12,728 nt of DNA from DASVBJ01 sp036375895 (lineage in GTDB: Bacteria > Actinomycetota > Actinomycetes > JACCUZ01): assembly GCA_036375895.1 (NCBI GenBank), contig DASVBJ010000347.1, forward strand, positions 1 through 12,728. Reading direction: 5' to 3'. The position numbers and the translations under genes are program-made. The first letter of the stretch is position 1. Each line of letters starts with the position of its first letter. The notes beneath the pieces are model-generated. The model did not search any database. It was given only the letters and a program-made list of their open reading frames with translations, and was not told the DNA's origin. Shown in pieces: positions 5,576 to 11,641 of the stretch.

Positions 5576-6817
5576 ATGGCGGACAGCGGCAAGAAGACCG
5601 GCGGACGAGTCCGCCGCGCGGTTGCGGCTGCAGCCCGCTCGGTGAGCGGTCGGGCCGCCCCACGGTCCGGTGGCGGCAGCCGTCCCAGCGCGGCGAAGAA
5701 GACGACGTCGGCGGCCAAGGCCACGCCCGCCAAGAAGGCGGCTGCCAAGAAGGTCACGACGGCGAAGGCCCCGGCCAAGAAGACCACTGCGGCCAAGAAG
5801 GCCGCCGCCACCAAGGCGGCGCCGGCGAAGAAGGCGAGCCCCGCGAAGAAGGCGGCCAAGACGACCGCCCCCGCCAAGAAGGCGACCCCCGCGAAGAAGG
5901 TCGCGACCAAGAAGGCGGCGCCGGCGAAGAAGGCCACCGCCAAGAAGGCCGCGGCCAAGAAGGTCACCGCCAAGAAGGCCGCGCCCGCCAAGAAGGCGGC
6001 GGCCAAGAAGGTGACCGCCACCAAGGCCGCGCCGGTCAAGAAGACCGCTCCCGCCAAGAAGGCGGCGCCGGTCAAGAAGGCGGCTCCCGCCAAGAAGGCC
6101 GCCCCCGCCAAGAAGGCCGCCCCCGCCAAGAAGGCGGCGGCCAAGAAGGTGTCCGCAACCAAGGCCGCGCCCGCGAAGAAGGCAGCGCCGGTCAAGAAGG
6201 CCGCGCCCGCGACGAAGGCGGCGGCGCCGGTCAAGAAGGCCGCGCCCGCGACGAAGGCGGCGGCGCCGGTCAAGAAGGCCGCGCCCGCAAAGACGGCCGC
6301 CGCACCCGCCAAGAAGGCGGCACCGGCCAAGGCCGCGGCGCCGGCTGCCGCGCCGACGCCCGCGAAGGCGGCCGTGCCGGCGCAGAAGACCGCCGCCGCC
6401 AAGGCACCGACCAAGACCGCGCCGCACCGCCTGGCCGTGCGCGCGGACGAGTCACCGTGGACCACCCAGGAGCTCGGCGAGGTCCGTGCCGAGCTCGAGG
6501 ACGAGGTCAGGCGCCTGCGCGCGGAGCTCGATCTCGCCGAGCACGAGATCGACGACATGCTGCGCGACTCGGGGGAGGGCGCAGGCGACGACGCCGCCGA
6601 CGCGGGCAGCAAGACCTTCGAGCGTGAGCACGAGATGTCGCTCGCCAACAACACCCGTGACATGCTGTCCCAGGCCGAGCGCGCGCTCGCCCGCATCGAC
6701 AACGGCACCTACGGCATCTGCGAGAACTGTGGCAATCCGATCGGCAAGGCGCGGCTTCAGGTCTTTCCCAGGGCGACGCTGTGCATGACATGCAAGCAGC
6801 GCGAGGAACGCCGCTGA
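5576..6817 (+). CDS. DksA/TraR-type zinc-finger protein with histone-H1-like Lys/Ala-rich N-terminus
   Basis: 413 residues in two parts. Residues about 40-275 are almost only Lys, Ala, Pro, Thr and Val in AAKKAAPAKKA-type units, like eukaryotic H1 tails and the C-tails of actinobacterial HU. The C-terminal 120 residues are a DksA/TraR module: a Glu/Arg-rich coiled coil (ELGEVRAELEDEVRRLRAEL), a second helix (AERALARIDNGTYGI), then a four-Cys zinc finger CENCGNPIGKARLQVFP...CMTC. DksA proteins enter the RNA polymerase secondary channel; classical ones are about 150 residues with an acidic coiled-coil tip. The tail should bind DNA or RNA non-specifically (inference). ATG 5576 follows AAGGGGG and a good promoter; an upstream in-frame GTG at 5501 lies inside that promoter and is rejected. 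Lysine is always AAG. lspA overlaps its 3' end. Confidence 0.92.
   Translation: MADSGKKTGGRVRRAVAAAARSVSGRAAPRSGGGSRPSAAKKTTSAAKATPAKKAAAKKVTTAKAPAKKTTAAKKAAATKAAPAKKASPAKKAAKTTAPAKKATPAKKVATKKAAPAKKATAKKAAAKKVTAKKAAPAKKAAAKKVTATKAAPVKKTAPAKKAAPVKKAAPAKKAAPAKKAAPAKKAAAKKVSATKAAPAKKAAPVKKAAPATKAAAPVKKAAPATKAAAPVKKAAPAKTAAAPAKKAAPAKAAAPAAAPTPAKAAVPAQKTAAAKAPTKTAPHRLAVRADESPWTTQELGEVRAELEDEVRRLRAELDLAEHEIDDMLRDSGEGAGDDAADAGSKTFEREHEMSLANNTRDMLSQAERALARIDNGTYGICENCGNPIGKARLQVFPRATLCMTCKQREERR
6185..6288 (+). repeat. 39-bp tandem repeat (about 2.7 copies) inside the Lys/Ala-rich region
   Basis: A unit of 39 bp (13 codons) starting gcgccggtcaagaaggccgc repeats with an exact period: the ccgcgcccgc segment recurs at 6201 and 6240, and a third partial copy runs to 6288. 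It encodes APVKKAAPATKAA-type units. Being a multiple of three, copy changes would keep the frame, so length variation between strains is likely. Confidence 0.85.
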
Positions 6818-7335
6818 GCAACGCCGCACGCCGCGCCGCGCGGCGGCAGCCCAGTCGCCGCGTCGGAGTCCTCGTCGCGGTGGCGCTGACCGTCCTCGTC
6901 GCCGACATCGTCACCAAGCTGCTGGCGGTCGACCGCCTGGCCGGGCGGTCCCCGGTCGAGGTCGTCGACGGCCTGCTCACGCTGCGCCTGGTCCGCAACT
7001 CGGGTGCCGCCTTCGGGTTCGCCCAGGGGCTGACCGTGGTCTTCACCGCGGTCGCGGTCGCGGTCGTGGTGGTGATCCTGCGCGCGGCCCGGCGGCTCCG
7101 CAGCTCCGGCTGGGCAGTGGCCCTCGGACTCGTGCTCGGCGGCGCCGTCGGCAACCTCGTCGACCGGGTCTTCCGGTCGCCGGGCCCGCTGCGCGGCCGG
7201 GTGATCGACTTCCTGGAGCTCCCGCACTGGCCAGTGTTCAACCTGGCCGACGCGGCCATCGTGACCGGCGGTCTGCTGACGGTGCTGCTCTCGATGCGTG
7301 GCATCCAGTACGACGGGACCCGCGCCCACCACTGA
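6790..7335 (+). CDS. lspA: Lipoprotein signal peptidase (signal peptidase II)
   Basis: Membrane aspartyl protease that cleaves the signal peptide of diacylglyceryl-modified prolipoproteins before the lipidated Cys. With ATG 6790 it has 181 residues. Four membrane helices lie near 26-45, 80-97, 109-122 and 150-172. Family motifs are all present: D39 in VADIVTK, VRNSGAAFGF (69-77), GGAVGNLVDR with catalytic D125, and FNLADAAI with catalytic D154. The basic stretch RRAARRQPSRR before helix 1 sets cytoplasmic orientation. The start is uncertain: ATG 6790 and GTG 6781 lie inside the DksA-like gene without a Shine-Dalgarno, while CTG 6814 overlaps its stop as CTGA and has GAGGAA at good spacing. 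In any case it is co-transcribed and probably coupled with the upstream gene. Confidence 0.95.
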   Translation: MQAARGTPLSNAARRAARRQPSRRVGVLVAVALTVLVADIVTKLLAVDRLAGRSPVEVVDGLLTLRLVRNSGAAFGFAQGLTVVFTAVAVAVVVVILRAARRLRSSGWAVALGLVLGGAVGNLVDRVFRSPGPLRGRVIDFLELPHWPVFNLADAAIVTGGLLTVLLSMRGIQYDGTRAHH

Positions 7336-7370
7336 CGACCGCCCCGCGGAGCGCCGGCCGGGCGACACGC

Positions 7371-7376
7371 AATACT
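7371..7376 (+). promoter_or_regulatory. -10-like box (AATACT) before the pseudouridine synthase gene
   Basis: AATACT ends 7 nt before the GTG at 7384 and there is no Shine-Dalgarno, so a leaderless internal promoter is plausible in addition to read-through from lspA 48 bp upstream. Confidence 0.4.
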
Positions 7377-7383
7377 TGACCGT

Positions 7384-8313
7384 GTGACCGAACGCCGAAC
7401 CCTTCCCGTGCCGGACGGCCTCGAGGGGGAGCGGCTCGACGCGGCGCTGTCCCGGCTCTTCGGCTTCTCCCGCACCAAGGCCGCTGACCTCGTGTCTGCG
7501 GGCGACGTCCTCGTTGACGGGGCGACCGCCAGCAAGTCCGACCGGGTGCACGCGGGCGCCTGGCTCGACGTGTCCTTGCCGGCACCCCCCGCGGCGCCGC
7601 AGATTGTCGCCGAACCCGTACCCGGCATGGTCGTCATCCACGACGACGACGACATCGTCGTGGTCGACAAGCCGGTCGGCGTCGCTGCCCATCCGAGCCC
7701 CGGGTGGACCGGGCCGACCGTGGTGGGTGGCCTCGCCGCTGCCGGCTACCGCATCTCGACCAGCGGCGCCGCCGAGCGGCAGGGCATCGTGCACCGGCTG
7801 GACGTGGGCACCAGCGGAGTCATGGTCGTCGCCAAGTCCGAGCGGGCCTACACGGTGCTCAAGCGCGCCTTCAAGGACCGCACGGTCGACAAGGTCTACC
7901 ACGCGCTGGTCCAGGGCCACCCCGACCCGCTGCGCGGCACCATCGACGCCCCGATCGACCGCCATCCCCAGCACGACTACAAGTGGGCGGTGGTCGCGAG
8001 CGGCAAGCCGAGCGTCACCCACTACGAGACCCTCGAGGCGCACCGGGCGGCGAGCCTCCTGGAGATCCACCTCGAGACCGGCCGCACCCACCAGATCCGC
8101 GTCCACATGGCGGCACTGCGCCATCCCTGCGTCGGAGACCTGACCTACGGCGCCGACCCCACGCTGGCGGCGCGGCTCGGGCTGCAGCGCCAGTGGCTGC
8201 ACGCCGTACGGCTCGGCTTCGATCACCCGGGCACCGGCGAGCACGTCGAGTTCACGAGCGAGTACCCGGCCGACCTGGCCCAGGCGCTGGAGCGGCTGCG
8301 GGCCGAGGCGTGA
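7384..8313 (+). CDS. RluA-family pseudouridine synthase (RluD-like)
   Basis: Enzyme of 309 residues that isomerises uridine to pseudouridine in RNA. By context and S4 domain it is RluD-like, which in E. coli modifies 23S rRNA helix 69, but the target here is inferred. An S4 RNA-binding domain (about 15-75: GERLDAALSRLFGFSRTKAA, then GDVLVDG) precedes the catalytic domain, which starts at IVVVDKPVGVAAHPS. The active-site motif HRLDVGTSGVMVVAKS holds the catalytic Asp140, and the C-terminal motif TGRTHQIRVHMAALRHPCVGD is intact. The start is GTG 7384, the first codon before the S4 domain, with a -10-like box 7 nt upstream and no Shine-Dalgarno. It follows lspA, a pairing conserved in actinobacteria, and overlaps the next gene by 4 nt. 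Confidence 0.95.
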   Translation: MTERRTLPVPDGLEGERLDAALSRLFGFSRTKAADLVSAGDVLVDGATASKSDRVHAGAWLDVSLPAPPAAPQIVAEPVPGMVVIHDDDDIVVVDKPVGVAAHPSPGWTGPTVVGGLAAAGYRISTSGAAERQGIVHRLDVGTSGVMVVAKSERAYTVLKRAFKDRTVDKVYHALVQGHPDPLRGTIDAPIDRHPQHDYKWAVVASGKPSVTHYETLEAHRAASLLEIHLETGRTHQIRVHMAALRHPCVGDLTYGADPTLAARLGLQRQWLHAVRLGFDHPGTGEHVEFTSEYPADLAQALERLRAEA

Positions 8314-8768
8314 CCGACGTACGCCTGGCCCGTACCCCCGTGGAGGTCGAGGCGGCCTTCGCCGTCCGGCACGACGTGTTCGTGACCGAGCAAGGGGTCC
8401 CCGCCGACCTGGAGCTGGACGAGTACGACGGGGCGGCCGACCACTTCGTCGCGTACGACGGGGACCGCGCGGTCGGCGCCGGCCGCCTGGTCACAGAGCC
8501 CCCCGGCTTCGCCGACGTGGACCCCGGCCTTGGCCAGGTCGGCCACCTCGGCCGGCTGGCGGTCCGCCCCCAGGCCCGGGGGAGCGGGCTCGGCATCGCG
8601 CTCGTCCATGCCATCGAGCAGCGAGCCGTCGAGCGCGGACTGCGCGCCATCGCGCTGTCCGCCCAGACCTACGCGATCCCGTTCTACGAGCGGCTCGGCT
8701 ACGTCGCGCACGGGCCGGAGTTCGACGACGCGGGCATCCCGCACCGGTGGATGACCCGCCGGCTCTGA
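8310..8768 (+). CDS. GNAT-family N-acetyltransferase (ElaA-like)
   Basis: Acetyl-CoA-dependent acetyltransferase of 152 residues. The N-terminus, AFAVRHDVFVTEQGVP followed by LDEYDGAADHFVAYD, is the pattern of the ElaA-like branch. Motif A, the acetyl-CoA pyrophosphate loop, is LGRLAVRPQARGSGLGIALV, and motif B contains AQTYAIPFYERLGYVAHGPEFDD with the typical FYERLGY. The substrate is unknown. The GTG start overlaps the pseudouridine synthase stop as GTGA, so translation is coupled; the in-frame open region further upstream is a shadow of that gene. It ends only 9 bp from the stop of the convergent membrane protein gene, with no hairpin between them. Confidence 0.92.
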   Translation: MTDVRLARTPVEVEAAFAVRHDVFVTEQGVPADLELDEYDGAADHFVAYDGDRAVGAGRLVTEPPGFADVDPGLGQVGHLGRLAVRPQARGSGLGIALVHAIEQRAVERGLRAIALSAQTYAIPFYERLGYVAHGPEFDDAGIPHRWMTRRL

Positions 8769-8777
8769 CTTGACCCG

Positions 8778-9461
8778 CTAGGGGAGTGCCAGTGCCGGAT
8801 CGCGCCACAAGAAGATGCTGACCAACAAGATCCAGACGGAGTCGAGCAGCAGGGCGATGCCGGCCACGATCTGGATCCCGCTCGTGTCGTATCCGATGGT
8901 GAACGCGCCGACAACCGAGAGCAGCGCCAGCACGACGCTCGCCACCGCGAACCAGCGGGCGAAGAGCCGCGTCTGCAGGCAAACAACGGCCGTCGCCCCG
9001 ATGAGGAGCAGCAGGCCCAAGAGCGTGGCGCCCGTGCTCAGCAGGTACATCGTCCACCAGACGCCGGCGCCGCCCGGGCCGAGATCGGTGATCCGGGTGG
9101 CCGTGGTCCCCAGGACAAGTGCTCCCGTCACCGTGCTCGCCGCGGCGAGCGCCCCACCTCCGAGCGCGGCCACAGCGAGAGCCGGCGTCCCGCCCTCCGC
9201 CCTCGTCAGAGCCCGGAAGAGGCCCGACAGCCACAGGAGCACGGCGGGCATTGCGAGGCCCATGAGCACGGCTGCGATCTGGACGCGGTCCTGGTGACGC
9301 GCCACGTAGGAGAACGTCTCGCGGCCGGAGTCGGTGGCGCTCGGGGCGCCACTGATCAGATTGGCGTAGACGACGACCAGTACGAAGTAGACCGCGCCCC
9401 CCAGCGCCGCCAACCGGACCGACATGGTTCCCGCAACCCCACCCGCGTGTCTGCTGTCCAC
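8778..9461 (-). CDS. Six-helix integral membrane protein of unknown function
   Basis: 227 residues with about six hydrophobic helices (near 15-36, 60-82, 92-117, 135-160, 167-187 and 193-217) and short loops. No catalytic or transport motif is visible. A loop after helix 1 (SGAPSATDSGRETFSYVARHQDRVQ) is the most polar part and may face outside. The overall look resembles actinobacterial DUF4386-like membrane proteins, but I cannot assign it firmly. The start is GTG 9461, supported by a strong GAGGAGG six bases upstream; ATG 9425 (residue 13) lacks such a site. It lies 164 bp downstream of the beta-propeller gene on the same strand and may be transcribed with it. It is convergent with the GNAT gene at 9 bp. 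Confidence 0.8.
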   Translation of the reverse strand: MDSRHAGGVAGTMSVRLAALGGAVYFVLVVVYANLISGAPSATDSGRETFSYVARHQDRVQIAAVLMGLAMPAVLLWLSGLFRALTRAEGGTPALAVAALGGGALAAASTVTGALVLGTTATRITDLGPGGAGVWWTMYLLSTGATLLGLLLLIGATAVVCLQTRLFARWFAVASVVLALLSVVGAFTIGYDTSGIQIVAGIALLLDSVWILLVSIFLWRDPALALP

Positions 9462-9575
9462 CGTCCGCCTCCTCGGCCCAGCACCCCCGCATCACCACGT
9501 GTGGCACGCGCGATGCGGCACCGATAGAGGCGTTCGGCACTGTCGGCCGGGCAGTGGTCCGCATAGCCCGCGCCG

Positions 9576-9633
9576 GCGGTCAGCCCCCGCCGCGGTCAGC
9601 CCCAGAGGGAGTCGAGCAGCCGCGGTCAGCCCG
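9576..9633 (-). repeat. Three short direct copies of GGGCTGACCGC at the propeller gene's 3' end
   Basis: On the plus strand gcggtcagcccc occurs at 9576-9587 and 9592-9603, and gcggtcagcccg at 9622-9633. Read on the minus strand, the first copy contains the propeller gene's TGA stop and the other two lie just beyond it. They are direct repeats and do not form an obvious terminator. The rest of the 9462-9625 gap holds no gene that I can support. Confidence 0.6.
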
Positions 9634-10651
9634 CGCCGCGGACCGCCTGCCAGGTGCGGCCGCCGTCGCCGGTGCGGAACAGTCCCTCGGCCGTGGCGAG
9701 CAGCCCGTCGTCCGCCGAGCCGAACGACAGCGCCACCGCCGGGCCCCGGCCCGCCGTCCCGGCCTCGACGGTGACGTCGACGCAGCCGCGGGACTGCCAG
9801 GTCCTGCCGCCGTCGGTGCTGCGCAGGACCTCGACACCGGTGCACTCGTCCGACTCTGATCCGGGTGCCGCGGCGTACTCGGTCGGGGTCTCGCCGTCGT
9901 CGCTCGCGACTGCCAGGGCTGCCGCCCCAGCCGCGGTGCCCGCCCGCCGCCACGTCGTGCCACCGTCGCTGGTCGTGACGACGACGCCTCCCGGGCAGAG
10001 CAGCTGGGCGCGGTCCGGGCTCACCGCCGCGAGATCGACCGGCGCGGCGCCACGGGCGCAGGGCGAGTCGACGGTCCCGTCGGGCGCGTGCAGGGCCGTC
10101 TCGGTCGGCGGAGGCAGGTGCCAGGCACCGGCCGTGCCGCTGCGGACCTTCCACGTCTTGCCGCCGTCGGTGGAACGCAGGAACGACGTCCCGCACCTCT
10201 TGTCGGTGCCGACCGCCCAGATCCCGCGCGCGTCGACCGAGCTGACCCGCAGCAGCCCGGCGACCGGAACCTCGACCGTGCGCCACTTCTGCCCATCGGC
10301 GGTCATGCGCAGGGTCGTCCCGTCGCCGGCGGTGCCCGCATCCGCGCAGGAGCCCGTACGTGCCCAGGCAGCCGCGCCACCCCTGCCGATCGACACGAGC
10401 ACCCGGTCGACGGCGCTGCTCGTGCTCGGGGTCTCGGTGGGGCTTGGCGTCATGGCGTCGTCGGCGATCGCTGACGCGTCGTCGCCGCGCCGGTCGGCAA
10501 CCACCGACTGATCCGCCGCGGCCGGTGACCGGCGGGCAGCCTCGTCGGCGGCCACAGCGCCACCGGGCGAGCGCAGAGCGAGCAGCACCAGCAGCGCATC
10601 CACGACTGCCAGCCCTGCCAACGCACCCGTCGCGGCCGCGCGACGCCTCAT
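9626..10651 (-). CDS. Secreted or membrane-anchored beta-propeller protein with four Asp-box (BNR) repeats
   Basis: 341 residues. The N-terminus has the charge and hydrophobic core of a signal peptide or anchor (MRRRAAATGALAG, core about 10-26) with a possible AVA cleavage site near residue 34, then a Ser/Thr/Pro-rich linker (MTPSPTETPSTSS). The rest is repeated beta blades with Asp-boxes of the form S/TxDGGxTW at residues 160-167, 227-234, 278-285 and 327-334. This signature is shared by sialidases and by YCF48/photosystem-assembly-like propellers; sialidase catalytic Arg/Tyr signatures are not evident, so a structural or ligand-binding role is likelier. Four Cys (near SCADAG, KRCGTS, SPCARG, LLCPGG) plus two later ones could form disulfides outside the cell. 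A GAGGGGG Shine-Dalgarno precedes ATG 10651 and TACAGT lies further upstream. Confidence 0.85.
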   Translation of the reverse strand: MRRRAAATGALAGLAVVDALLVLLALRSPGGAVAADEAARRSPAAADQSVVADRRGDDASAIADDAMTPSPTETPSTSSAVDRVLVSIGRGGAAAWARTGSCADAGTAGDGTTLRMTADGQKWRTVEVPVAGLLRVSSVDARGIWAVGTDKRCGTSFLRSTDGGKTWKVRSGTAGAWHLPPPTETALHAPDGTVDSPCARGAAPVDLAAVSPDRAQLLCPGGVVVTTSDGGTTWRRAGTAAGAAALAVASDDGETPTEYAAAPGSESDECTGVEVLRSTDGGRTWQSRGCVDVTVEAGTAGRGPAVALSFGSADDGLLATAEGLFRTGDGGRTWQAVRGAG

Positions 10652-10681
10652 CTGGGCCCCCCTCGGTCCGACGCCCGGGCA

Positions 10682-10687
10682 ACTGTA
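10682..10687 (-). promoter_or_regulatory. -10 box (TACAGT) of the beta-propeller gene
   Basis: TACAGT on the minus strand, 30 nt before the ATG at 10651, predicts a leader of about 24 nt that includes the GAGGGGG Shine-Dalgarno. It is the same hexamer as at the response regulator. No clear -35 is seen. It lies in the 133-bp divergent gap shared with the plus-strand lyase-like gene. Confidence 0.5.
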
Positions 10688-10772
10688 CGACGTGGCGGGC
10701 GGCCCACCCGAATCGACACTCGCCCGAAGACCGCCGACGCCGGCGAGGGCGGCTCAGTCCACCCGATCGGGC

Positions 10773-10778
10773 TACGTT
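10773..10778 (+). promoter_or_regulatory. -10 box (TACGTT) of a leaderless promoter for the lyase-like gene
   Basis: TACGTT ends 6 nt before the GTG at 10785. There is no Shine-Dalgarno, so a leaderless transcript is predicted. This fixes the start against the longer upstream frame. Confidence 0.5.
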
Positions 10779-10784
10779 CGTCAC

Positions 10785-11603
10785 GTGACGGATCAAGCGG
10801 CCAAGGCTGACCACTTCCTTTCCCTGCACCAGGGGCCGACTCCGCTGCTGATGCCGAACCCCTGGGACATCGGCTCGGCGAAGCTCCTCGCGTCGCTGGG
10901 GTTCTCGGCGCTGGCGACCACGAGCAGCGGGCACGCCGCAACCCTCGGTCGCCTGGACGGGACGGTCAGCCTCGACGAGGCCCTGACCCACGCGGCACAG
11001 ATCGTCGGCGCCACCGACCTGCCGGTGTCCGCGGACCTGGAGAACTGCTTCGCGGACGACCCCGCCGGGGTGGCCGAGACGGTGCGGCGCGCCACCGGCG
11101 CGGGGGTGGCCGGCTGCTCGGTCGAGGACTTCACTGGTGACCCGGCCACGCCCATCTACGACGTCGCCCTGGCCACCGCGAGAGTCCAGGCCGCGGCAGA
11201 CGCGGCTCATGCCGGCCCAGCGCGTCTGGTGCTGACCGCCCGCGCGGAGAACTACCTCCACGGGCGCCCGGACCTTGGGGACACCATCGCCCGGCTGCAG
11301 GCCTACCAGGAGGCGGGCGCGGACGTCCTCTATGCCCCCGGCCTCGCGGACCTCGACGAGATCAGCCAGGTCGTCGCCTCGGTCGACCGCCCCGTGAACG
11401 TGCTTGCTTTCCCCGGCTGTCCACCAGTGGCCGCCTTGGCGCTCGTCGGCGTGCGGCGGGTCTCGGTCGGTGGCGCCTTCGCCTTCACCGCTCTCGGAGC
11501 CGTGGTCGAGGCCGCTCGAGAGCTGCTTGACGCTGGCACGTACGGCTATTCCGCACGGGCGAGGGCGGGTCAGGCCGCGGCTCGGTCGGCGTTCAACGCC
11601 TAG
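10785..11603 (+). CDS. Isocitrate lyase/PEP mutase superfamily protein
   Basis: Alpha/beta-barrel enzyme of 272 residues in the ICL/PEPM superfamily, whose members cleave or form C-C or P-C bonds next to a carboxylate using Mg2+. Visible: the opening MPNPWDIGSAKLLASLGFSALATTSSG, the metal/phosphate region LPVSADLE (D84, E86), SVED (E114), and LTARAENYLHGR followed by AYQEAGADVLYAPGL, the late barrel strands. The KKCGH catalytic loop of true isocitrate and methylisocitrate lyases is absent, and the gating loop after SVED is short, so it is not a standard glyoxylate or methylcitrate-cycle enzyme. Oxaloacetate decarboxylase, phosphonopyruvate-type hydrolase or mutase activity are options. GTG 10785 follows a -10 box by 6 nt; the upstream 31 in-frame codons from 10692 run through the promoter and are not used. 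Divergent from the propeller gene. Confidence 0.88.
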   Translation: MTDQAAKADHFLSLHQGPTPLLMPNPWDIGSAKLLASLGFSALATTSSGHAATLGRLDGTVSLDEALTHAAQIVGATDLPVSADLENCFADDPAGVAETVRRATGAGVAGCSVEDFTGDPATPIYDVALATARVQAAADAAHAGPARLVLTARAENYLHGRPDLGDTIARLQAYQEAGADVLYAPGLADLDEISQVVASVDRPVNVLAFPGCPPVAALALVGVRRVSVGGAFAFTALGAVVEAARELLDAGTYGYSARARAGQAAARSAFNA

Positions 11604-11641
11604 CAGGGCGCGGACAGGCGGTCTCGACGGCCAAGATCGGC

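Noticed and set aside
6087..6130. CRISPR-like short repeats in the Lys/Ala region
   Set aside because: Repeats are in frame, have no unique spacers and encode AAPAKK units; this is coding low-complexity sequence.
5009..6427. Minus-strand 472-codon frame with GRGLLDRRR-type repeats
   Set aside because: It is the antisense shadow of the Lys/Ala repeat region; the repeats mirror the AAGAAGGCG codons of the sense gene.
5521..6708. Minus-strand 395-codon frame with AAFLAGAAFLAG hydrophobic repeats resembling a membrane protein
   Set aside because: AAG-GCG codons read antisense give Leu/Phe/Ala, so the hydrophobicity is an artefact of the same repeats.
6757..8244. Minus-strand 495-codon frame
   Set aside because: Antisense to lspA and the pseudouridine synthase, both with intact catalytic motifs; no recognisable domain.
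11604..11641. Terminator in the 38-bp convergent gap before the HNH gene
   Set aside because: Only weak ggcggt/gccgcc complementarity is present, with no compact stem-loop.
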